Shown here piece by piece: positions 53,464-60,636 of a DNA stretch of 64,000 nucleotides. Below the pieces are notes generated by a model that made no database searches, was not told the DNA's origin, and saw nothing but the letters and a program-made list of their open reading frames with translations. The DNA is taken from contig DATGLK010000110.1 of assembly GCA_035294265.1 (NCBI GenBank), forward strand, positions 1 through 64,000, written 5' to 3'. The translations under genes were made by a program, and so were the position numbers. Each line of letters opens with the position of its first letter. Within the stretch, counting starts at the first letter, position 1. This stretch comes from Candidatus Binataceae bacterium (lineage in GTDB: Bacteria > Desulfobacterota > Binatia > Binatales > Binataceae).

Positions 53464-53931
53464 ATGTCAGACCAAGATGCTGCTATTGCGACGCTTGAGG
53501 ATTCGAACTCGGCAATCCACTTTGATTCCTTACTGGTGCTGCCGGAGCAGTTCTACGAGCATCGTTTTCTCACCGGTCAGAGGGGCGAGTACCGATTGCT
53601 GATGGCGGTGCTGCAAGAAGCTCTTCGCACCTATTTGACCAACCGCGGTTCGACTTCGGGCAAGCGCTGCTACGAGTATTGGGAGGTTCGCCGCTGGTTC
53701 GAATCGCGGCAGACCAATTTCCTCTTTGATTTTCAGACCATTTGCGAACTTTTCAGTATCGACGCCGACGCCCTGCGGCGCAAGCTGGGGATCGGGCCGG
53801 TCCAATGCTACCAGGGGGGTAGCCGAATTACGTCGCAGTACGCCAAAGTCAGCTCCGCTGTGCGCGGTCCCCGCCCGCGCGAGGTCCCGGCCAAAAAGCC
53901 GAGGTCAGGTTTGGTATCTTGCGCCGGTTAG
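53464..53931 (+). CDS. conserved hypothetical protein, possible DNA-binding
   Basis: A 155-residue protein of unknown function. The core EYRLLMAVLQEALRTYLTNR, then YEYWEVRRWFESRQTNFLFD and FQTICELFSIDADALRRKLG, is a pattern I recall from many uncharacterised proteins of Deltaproteobacteria-like and Binatota-like genomes. The last helix pair, with ADALRRKLGI, looks like a helix-turn-helix tail. A basic, disordered C-terminus follows (RGPRPREVPAKKPRSG). It sits between the two stress-protein genes on the opposite strand and might regulate them; that is inference. Confidence 0.72.
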   Translation: MSDQDAAIATLEDSNSAIHFDSLLVLPEQFYEHRFLTGQRGEYRLLMAVLQEALRTYLTNRGSTSGKRCYEYWEVRRWFESRQTNFLFDFQTICELFSIDADALRRKLGIGPVQCYQGGSRITSQYAKVSSAVRGPRPREVPAKKPRSGLVSCAG

Positions 53932-54149
53932 ATTTGCGGCCCGGTGAAAAAAGCGCGGTGAGCGTCCGCCCGAACGCGTTTTTTGGCTCTCAATCAAATC
54001 GGCGGTTATCGGATCAATTGATGCTCTCGGCGCTGCTTTGAGCGGCGTGAGCTGACGCCGATAGCAGCATAAGGCGGGGCGCAATGGTTCCATAGGAAAC
54101 ACTCGCTGACCGGTCACACTGGGCTATTCTTCCCGGCCGCATCATTGAG

Positions 54150-54620
54150 CTAGCGCCCTGTGGACTTGGCCGCTTTCTCAGCCAAGGCTGGCCGGACTGT
54201 CATCACCGGGCAGTTCGCCCGCCTGACGATCTGCTCGGCCACGCTACCCAGAACCATACGGCCAAGGCCGCGGCGGCCGTGGGTCGGCATGATTACCAGA
54301 TCGATTCCGATCTCCTCGATGCGCCCCAGGATCACGTGTGCGGGGTCGCCAATCCCGGTGCGGACCTCATACTTGACGTGTCCGGCCAGATGCTCGCGGG
54401 CGAGTTGCTCCAACTGCTTGCGCACCTCGGGCTCGCTCAGCGGAAAAGGTTCCAGCGGGACCCCGATCTGTTCGGGAGCCGGAATAACCGGGACCAGGAC
54501 ATGCAGGAGGTAGACTACAGTGGGGCTGTCCTCGGCCAGACGGCAAGCTAGCTCCATGGCGCCGACAGCATACTCGTCAAAATCAACTGGGCATAAAATT
54601 CGAGCAAAAGGATTCTTCAT
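54150..54620 (-). CDS. universal stress protein, ATP-binding type
   Basis: A 156-residue UspA-family protein with a complete G-x2-G-x9-G-S motif (THGRRGLGRMVLGSVAEQIV), predicting ATP binding, unlike its neighbour at 52.8 kb. It starts MKNPFARILCPVDFDEYAVG. GGGAG lies before the ATG. It is divergent from the proton ATPase, with the intergenic stretch 54621-54825 likely serving both. Confidence 0.92.
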   Translation of the reverse strand: MKNPFARILCPVDFDEYAVGAMELACRLAEDSPTVVYLLHVLVPVIPAPEQIGVPLEPFPLSEPEVRKQLEQLAREHLAGHVKYEVRTGIGDPAHVILGRIEEIGIDLVIMPTHGRRGLGRMVLGSVAEQIVRRANCPVMTVRPALAEKAAKSTGR

Positions 54621-54825
54621 GCGAGGTCTCCCGAAGCAATAAAATCAAATCCCATAGAGCACAGTACGTGCCAACATCCGCTTATTTGCCAGGCTGGCGC
54701 GGCCTAGCCGAAACCATGTTCGGCCTGTTGACTCTTAAAAGCGCCGCCGGGAACATACGCCAAACCAGTTTGCAACGCTCGCGCCGGCGTTGAGCGCCGA
54801 GACCACCGCTGCGCCAGTCAACCTC

Positions 54826-57165
54826 ATGTCTGACCCAACCGTCAACCAATCGGGCAATTCTGGCGGCCTCACCAGCCAGGAGGCCAGTGTGCGGTTAGCG
54901 CGCTTTGGCCGCAACGCTCTGGCAGAGCCCAAGAACCATCCCGTGATGCGGTATCTCGGCAAACTATGGGCTCCGATTCCCTGGATGCTAGAGGCCACCA
55001 TCGCGCTGGAGCTGGGACTGGGCAGAATCACCGAAGCGGTGGTGATCGGGTTTTTGCTGATTTTCAATTCAGCCCTGAGCTTTTGGCAGGAGGATCGCGC
55101 TCACAGCGCCCTCAATCTGCTGCGCAAGCGGCTGACAGTACGGGCCCGCGTACTGCGCGACGGCAGTTGGCGCTCGATCGATGCCGAGGAACTGGTTCCT
55201 GGCGATATCGTGCATGTGCGCGCCGGCGACGTAGTTCCGGCCGACCTCGCGGTCAGCGAGGGCAGCGTCCTGCTGGACCAGTCGGCGCTGACCGGAGAAT
55301 CTCTGCCGGTTGAGGCCGGCGCCGGCCACACCTTGTACGCCAGCAGCGTGGTCAAACGGGGCGAAGCCAGCGGCGAGATCAAAGCCACTGGGTCTCATAC
55401 CTTTTTCGGCCGCACAGCTCAGTTGGTCAGCACGGCGACGACCGCCAGTCACCTGGGTGAAGTGATCTTCGCCATCGTCAGATACCTGGTAGCCTTCGAT
55501 ACCGTGCTGGTGGCCGCACTGCTCATCTATGCGGTTTACGCGCGGATGCCGGCCACCGACGCACTGCCTTTCGCGCTCATCTTGCTGGTTGCTTCGGTGC
55601 CGGTGGCGCTGCCTGCAACCTTTACTCTGGCGACCACGCTGGGCGCCCTGGAGCTGACCCGCCGCGGCGTGTTGATTACCCGGCTATCGGCGATCGAAGA
55701 GGCCGCGGCGATGGACGTGCTGTGCGTGGATAAGACCGGCACGATTACTGAAAATCGCCTGACCTTGGCCGCGATGGTGCCGCTGGCCAAGGTCTCGGAA
55801 AATCAGCTTTTGGATTTGGCCGTGCTGGCTTCAGACGAAGCCACCCAGGATCCAATCGACCTGGCGATCCTGAAGGCGGCGCGCCAGCGCGGACTTTTAC
55901 CCTCCACGCGGCGGCTTGGGTTTACCCCTTTTGACCCCGCTACCAAGCGCTCCGAAGCCTCGATTCTCATGGACGGCGAGCCGTGGCGAGTGGCGAAGGG
56001 CGCGCCCCGAACGATCACCGAACTGTGCGCACCGGGCGAGAACCTCGAGGCCCAAATCGCCGCCCTGGCGGCGCGCGGAAATCGCGTGCTGGCGGTCGCG
56101 GCCGGTCCCGAGAAGCATTGGCAATTGATGGGCCTGCTGGGGCTGCACGATCCGCCCCGCGCCGACTCGCGCGAGCTTATCGGCGGCCTGTCGGCGCTGG
56201 GAGTTCGCGTGGTGATGGTGACCGGCGACGACCAGGCCACCGCGCGCGCGATCGCGTCCGAGGTCGGGATCGGCGAGCGCGTCGCGCCGGCGCAGATTCT
56301 GCGCGGGCCGGCTCCCGCTTCCTTCGACCAGCACGACGTCTTCGCCGGAGTCTTCCCCGAGGACAAATTCGCCCTGGTACGGTTGTTCCAGGGCCGCGGC
56401 CACGTCTGCGGGATGACCGGCGACGGAGTCAACGACGCACCCGCGCTCAAGCAGGCCGAGGTCGGGATCGCGGTGTCCGAATCCACCGACGTGGCGCGCG
56501 CCGCCGCCAGTATCGTGCTCACCGCGGCGGGGCTGACCAACGTGATCGCGGCGGTCGAGGTAAGTCGGCGGATCTATCAGCGGATGCTGACCTATACGCT
56601 AAACAAGATCATCAAAACCCTGGAGATCGCCGTTTTTCTCAGCGTCGGAGTGATGCTCACCCGAGTGTTCGTCATTACCCCGCTGCTGATCGTGCTGCTG
56701 CTGTTCACCAACGACTTTGTCACCATGTCGATCGCCAGCGACAGCGTCACATTCTCCCGCAAGCCCGATCGCTGGCACGTCGGCAACCTGTTGCTCAACG
56801 GCGCCACGATCGCCGCGGCCATCCTGATACTGTCCTTCGCGGTGTTTTTTACCGCCCGCGACCGCTTACATCTGCCTCTGGGGCAATTGCAGACATTGAT
56901 CTTCCTGATGCTGGTGTTCAGCGGCCAGGGTACCGTTTACCTGGTCCGCGAGCGCGAGCACTTCTGGCGCTCGCGACCCGGCCCCTGGCTGATCACCGCT
57001 TCGCTGGCCGACATCGCGGTGGTCAGCACGCTCGCCATCGAGGGGATTCTGATGGCCCCGATCGCGCCCGCCATGGTGAGCGGGCTCCTGCTCCTGGTCG
57101 CCGGCTACCTGGTCGCGGTGGACTTTCTTAAGGTGCGGGTCTTCAAGGCGTTGGCCTTGCGCTGA
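54826..57165 (+). CDS. P-type (P3A) plasma-membrane proton-efflux ATPase
   Basis: A 779-residue P-type ATPase pumping protons (or another cation) outward. In order: cation-ATPase N-terminal domain (LTSQEASVRLARFGRNALAE), actuator motif LTGESLPVEAG, phosphorylated Asp D302 in CVDKTGTITENRL, hinge MTGDGVNDAPALKQAEVGIA, and about ten TM helices. No CPC metal motif, so not a heavy-metal pump. This compact type is found in archaea and some bacteria, where it handles acid stress. ATG 54826 is used; TTG 54790 would add 12 residues and neither has a good ribosome site. It converges on the qNor gene with only 29 bases between. Confidence 0.92.
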   Translation: MSDPTVNQSGNSGGLTSQEASVRLARFGRNALAEPKNHPVMRYLGKLWAPIPWMLEATIALELGLGRITEAVVIGFLLIFNSALSFWQEDRAHSALNLLRKRLTVRARVLRDGSWRSIDAEELVPGDIVHVRAGDVVPADLAVSEGSVLLDQSALTGESLPVEAGAGHTLYASSVVKRGEASGEIKATGSHTFFGRTAQLVSTATTASHLGEVIFAIVRYLVAFDTVLVAALLIYAVYARMPATDALPFALILLVASVPVALPATFTLATTLGALELTRRGVLITRLSAIEEAAAMDVLCVDKTGTITENRLTLAAMVPLAKVSENQLLDLAVLASDEATQDPIDLAILKAARQRGLLPSTRRLGFTPFDPATKRSEASILMDGEPWRVAKGAPRTITELCAPGENLEAQIAALAARGNRVLAVAAGPEKHWQLMGLLGLHDPPRADSRELIGGLSALGVRVVMVTGDDQATARAIASEVGIGERVAPAQILRGPAPASFDQHDVFAGVFPEDKFALVRLFQGRGHVCGMTGDGVNDAPALKQAEVGIAVSESTDVARAAASIVLTAAGLTNVIAAVEVSRRIYQRMLTYTLNKIIKTLEIAVFLSVGVMLTRVFVITPLLIVLLLFTNDFVTMSIASDSVTFSRKPDRWHVGNLLLNGATIAAAILILSFAVFFTARDRLHLPLGQLQTLIFLMLVFSGQGTVYLVREREHFWRSRPGPWLITASLADIAVVSTLAIEGILMAPIAPAMVSGLLLLVAGYLVAVDFLKVRVFKALALR

Positions 57166-57194
57166 ATACCGCGCGCCCGTGGGCGGCGAGCGGC

Positions 57195-59480
57195 TCAGGC
57201 CGCCGCGTCGGCTCCCGATCCAAGGCTTTCACTCGCCGGCGCGGGTTTCATGGCGCGGTAAGCTCTCAGGGCCGCGACCACCAGCGGTAGGGTACCCAGG
57301 AGAATAAAGGTCAGATCGGCTGGCAGCCGTAGCCATTCGATGATGTGCATGGGACCGTTAAGCTCAAAGGCCGCGCTGCGCGCGTGCCAGTAGCCATGCC
57401 GGATCACGTCGCGCAATTGATAGACGCCGCCGGGGAAAAGGGTCAGCACAACCATCAGAGCCAGGCCGCCGTTGAGGCCCCAGAACGAAACTCGCACGTA
57501 CTTCTCGATTGCCGGCCATTGCGACTCCGAAGTCAGGTGGCGAAAAGCAAACACCATCATCGCCACCGCCAGCATGCCAAACACGCCCATCATCGCCGCG
57601 TGGCCGTGATTGGGCGTCAGCATCGTGCCCACTTCGAAATAGCTCACCACCGGCAGGTTGATCAGAAAACCGAAAATGCCAGCACCGACGAAGTTCCAAA
57701 AGCCAACCGCCATCAAAAAGTAAAAAGTCCATTTGTAGGGCACCGCGATCTGCTCGCCGCATACCCCGCAATGGCCGGAGGTAAGACTGATGAAATCCCA
57801 GGCGTCGAGTGTCAGCAGGGTCAGCGGCACCACCTCCATCGCAGAGAAGGTCGCCCCGAGTGCCATGGTAAGCTCGGTTTGGCCGCTAAAATACCAATGA
57901 TGACCGGTGCCGAGGATGCCGCTGCCCAGGTACAAAAGCGCGTCGAGGTAGACGATTCGGCTCGCGGTCACATCCGACACGATCCCCAGTTCGGATAAGA
58001 AGACCGCAACCGCGACGGTGGCGAACAGCTCGAGGAAATTCTCCACCCACAAGTGAATGATCCAAAATCGCCACAAGTCGGCGACGGCGAAATTGGTCGC
58101 GGTGTTGTAAAAAAACGCCGGAAGATAAAAGACCGGGATGGCGATCGCCGAACAGAGGAAAAGCCAAGGGATTTCGTTTCCACCCCGCAACGCGGGCTTG
58201 ACCGCACGATACAGCAGCCCCACCCATAGCAATAGCCCCGCGGCCAGCATCAATTGCCAGGCACGCCCCAGGTCCAAATATTCCCAGCCCTGGTCGCCAA
58301 ACCACGGCCACCATTTGCCCAGCGCGCCGCGCACCCCGAGCCACTCGCCCAGCAGGCTCCCCACGACTACCAGGAGCAAGGCCCAGAAGAGCACGTCGAC
58401 CATCAAGCGCTGGCCGGGCGGCTCGTGCCGGCCGACGATCGGCGCCAGCAGCAATCCTCCCGCCACGTAAGCGGTCGCAATCCACAATAGCGCGAGCTGA
58501 AGATGCCAGATCCGCAGAATCTGGCTGGGGAAAACCGCCGACAGGTCAATGCCGAAGAAGCTGGCGGGATCGGCCCGGTAATGCTCCGTGGCGCCGCCTA
58601 CTAGAACCTGAGCCAAAAACAAGAGCGCCACCACCACGAAATACTTCATCGTCGCTTGCTGGCTGGGGGTGAGCGCTGGCGCAAACCGGTGGGGATGGAT
58701 ATGCGCGCCGTCGCGGCGCCAACCCAGAAAATCCCAGCGGCCGAAGGCGAACAGCACTGCCGCCAACCCGCCAAGCAGGGTTATCAGGCTAAGCGCGCTC
58801 CACAGTATCGCGGCCCCCGTCGGTGTATTCCCCGCCAGCGGGTCGTAAGGGAAGTTGTTGGTATAAGAATGCGTGGTGCCCGGTCGATCGGCTACCGAAG
58901 CCCAGGCTGCCCAGGCAAAAAAAGCGGTCAGATCCCGGACCTCCGATCGATCTTTGATGAACTTGGCTGGCAGTCCGCCGCTGCCGGCGGGATGGGCGAA
59001 GTAATTGGTCCAGTAGCCGATCTGCTGATGGAACGAGATGGTCTCGGGGGCGCTCAGCACAAGCACGCCGCTGTTCGAATCATAGCGGTTTTGCTTCAGC
59101 TCGCGGGCGACTTCATCGTCGAGCTGCCGGCTTTGCGCCACGCTAGCCCCCACGGCACTTGCCACCGGTTTTTGGATTGCCCACGAAGCCGCGGTTAGAG
59201 CCAGATTATGTAGGTACTGGGCCGAGAAATCCGGACCGAGATAGGCACCGTGACCCCACAAGGTGCCGTTCTCCATCAGCCCATGTTTCAGAAATACCTG
59301 CTGGCCAGCGCTAATCTCGGCGCCTGTGAAAACCACCTCGCCCGCGGGTCCGATCGCGCGCTGCGGAATTGGCGGCGCATTTTCGTAGGTTCGCGCCGAG
59401 AGCAGGCCGAGAATCGCGAAACAGCACGCGACTGTTATGATCACCGACCGCCGCCACCACGGAGAAAGAACCCCCGTCAT
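57195..59480 (-). CDS. norZ: quinol-dependent nitric oxide reductase (qNor)
   Basis: A 761-residue single-subunit NO reductase (2 NO + quinol to N2O + H2O) in the inner membrane. An N-terminal helix and a periplasmic cupredoxin-like/cytochrome-like domain without CxxCH precede ~12 helices of the heme-copper-oxidase fold. The non-heme FeB ligands are all kept: H476 and E480 in HLWVENFLEL and H527/H528 in GTGHHWYF. Their spacing (51) equals that of Geobacillus qNor (H508/E512, H559/H560). NHGHAAMMGVFGML is also present. The intact HH argues against an NO dismutase. AAGGG lies before the ATG. It is the last gene of the multiheme cytochrome operon, 42 bases after the small TM protein. Confidence 0.95.
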   Translation of the reverse strand: MTGVLSPWWRRSVIITVACCFAILGLLSARTYENAPPIPQRAIGPAGEVVFTGAEISAGQQVFLKHGLMENGTLWGHGAYLGPDFSAQYLHNLALTAASWAIQKPVASAVGASVAQSRQLDDEVARELKQNRYDSNSGVLVLSAPETISFHQQIGYWTNYFAHPAGSGGLPAKFIKDRSEVRDLTAFFAWAAWASVADRPGTTHSYTNNFPYDPLAGNTPTGAAILWSALSLITLLGGLAAVLFAFGRWDFLGWRRDGAHIHPHRFAPALTPSQQATMKYFVVVALLFLAQVLVGGATEHYRADPASFFGIDLSAVFPSQILRIWHLQLALLWIATAYVAGGLLLAPIVGRHEPPGQRLMVDVLFWALLLVVVGSLLGEWLGVRGALGKWWPWFGDQGWEYLDLGRAWQLMLAAGLLLWVGLLYRAVKPALRGGNEIPWLFLCSAIAIPVFYLPAFFYNTATNFAVADLWRFWIIHLWVENFLELFATVAVAVFLSELGIVSDVTASRIVYLDALLYLGSGILGTGHHWYFSGQTELTMALGATFSAMEVVPLTLLTLDAWDFISLTSGHCGVCGEQIAVPYKWTFYFLMAVGFWNFVGAGIFGFLINLPVVSYFEVGTMLTPNHGHAAMMGVFGMLAVAMMVFAFRHLTSESQWPAIEKYVRVSFWGLNGGLALMVVLTLFPGGVYQLRDVIRHGYWHARSAAFELNGPMHIIEWLRLPADLTFILLGTLPLVVAALRAYRAMKPAPASESLGSGADAAA

Positions 59481-59522
59481 TGCCCTTGCCTCCCGGACCT
59501 GCGGCCTGCGACCGCGCGGCCG

Positions 59523-59744
59523 TCACAGCACGCCGTGGGCGCGCAGATCGTCCCATACCACCTTGGCGTAGATGACAAACCCGAGCGCCAGAGCGCCCAA
59601 GCCGAAAACAAAGAAGCCGGTCATGGTCAAAGCCGTGGTGTGGACAAGGCAAACCAGCGCCAGAACCAGGCTGAGCGCATAAAGAAACAGGGCAAGACTC
59701 AGTCCTTTAGACCACCTCGCCTTGCCCACGAGCTCGTTCGCCAT
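59523..59744 (-). CDS. small two-TM protein upstream of qNor
   Basis: A 73-residue membrane protein with helices at ~16-37 (LALFLYALSLVLALVCLVHT) and ~40-62 (MTGFFVFGLGALALGFVIYA) and a charged tail VVWDDLRAHGVL. GGAGA precedes the ATG. It is 19 bases after the tetraheme cytochrome gene and 42 before qNor. No family recognised. Position suggests an accessory subunit of the reductase or of the tetraheme anchor, comparable in size to small helper subunits of heme-copper enzymes. Confidence 0.72.
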   Translation of the reverse strand: MANELVGKARWSKGLSLALFLYALSLVLALVCLVHTTALTMTGFFVFGLGALALGFVIYAKVVWDDLRAHGVL

Positions 59745-59763
59745 GGCGAATCTCCGCGCGTCT

Positions 59764-60255
59764 TTAAAACTCCGGGGTATGGATCGGCTGATGGCACGTC
59801 ATGCACGGCATCTGATTGGCCAAAAGCTGAACCATCACGGCACGATGATACTGATTTTGCAGAAACGGCGCCGACTGTGCGTGGCAGTGCAGACAGTTCC
59901 CGTTAGGAAATGGCTTGTAGAGCCGGATATCCTTTGGCGTGGCGTGGCCAAAGTAGTACACCTCGACATGGCGCATTCCGTCGAGCTTGGCCTCGACCGG
60001 ACCCAAAAAATCGTAATCGACGTGGCAGGTGTAGCATTGGTCCGAAGGGATGAAACGATTGCGAAAATGCAGCGCGGCCAGCGAATGACTGTCGGGATTG
60101 CGCAGATCGGCAATCCACGGCGTCATGGTATGGCATGAAGCGCAGAAACTCAGGCTTTCCGCTTGCACAAAGGCGTGAATCCCGGTAAACGCAGCTAGCC
60201 CCGGAATCGCGACGAGAAAAATAAACAGCAGTATCAGCTTGGAGGTTCTAGTCAA
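59764..60255 (-). CDS. membrane-anchored tetraheme cytochrome c (NapC/NrfH family)
   Basis: A 163-residue NapC/NirT/NrfH-type quinol dehydrogenase or electron relay. An N-terminal anchor helix (residues 7-27, LILLFIFLVAIPGLAAFTGI) is followed by four heme sites: CASCH, CYTCH, CLHCH and CMTCH. Distal-ligand histidines are likely in SHSLAALHF and YYFGHATP. The start is TTG with a strong GGAGGG 7 bases before it. It stands between a monoheme cytochrome and the qNor module, so it probably joins the periplasmic cytochromes to the quinone pool (CymA-like role). Confidence 0.92.
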   Translation of the reverse strand: MTRTSKLILLFIFLVAIPGLAAFTGIHAFVQAESLSFCASCHTMTPWIADLRNPDSHSLAALHFRNRFIPSDQCYTCHVDYDFLGPVEAKLDGMRHVEVYYFGHATPKDIRLYKPFPNGNCLHCHAQSAPFLQNQYHRAVMVQLLANQMPCMTCHQPIHTPEF

Positions 60256-60276
60256 TGACGACCCTCCTCGATCTGC

Positions 60277-60636
60277 CTAGCTACCGGCGAACTTCTTGAT
60301 ATATTGCACCAATCCCTTCACTTCGCCCTCGCTTAAGTCCTTGTAGGGCGGCATCGTCGCCGCTTCGCCCACGGCGGGACCACCGTCCCGGATCGCTTTG
60401 AACAACCAGGCATCGGTCTTGCCCTTGAGTGAGTTGGCGAAATCGGCGGGAGCTGGGTGGAGAAATTTAGCCGTTGGGCCGTCGCCGTGCCCGTTATCGC
60501 CGTGACACGCCCCGCAGCGCTGGTTGTAAAGCGTGGCCATATCGTCGGCGCGCGCGCTTGAGTTAATCGCGCTAGTCAGTCCAAGTGCCAGTACGACGAG
60601 ACCGGATACAAACACAGATCGCGATTTAAAAGGCAT
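60277..60636 (-). CDS. periplasmic monoheme cytochrome c (class I)
   Basis: A 119-residue exported cytochrome. The signal peptide ends at SSARA; the heme motif is CGACHGDNGHGDGPTAKFL, and an axial Met is likely in ATMPPYKDLS. The C-terminal helix EVKGLVQYIKKFAG is typical. Its ATG overlaps the end of the beta-barrel gene by 11 bases, so the two are coupled. It would shuttle electrons in the periplasm between the decaheme protein and the inner-membrane tetraheme cytochrome. Confidence 0.94.
   Translation of the reverse strand: MPFKSRSVFVSGLVVLALGLTSAINSSARADDMATLYNQRCGACHGDNGHGDGPTAKFLHPAPADFANSLKGKTDAWLFKAIRDGGPAVGEAATMPPYKDLSEGEVKGLVQYIKKFAGS

Noticed and set aside
57195-59480. NO dismutase (Nod) identity
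   Set aside because: Both histidines of the GTGHHWY motif and the HLWVE Glu are kept, as in true qNor.
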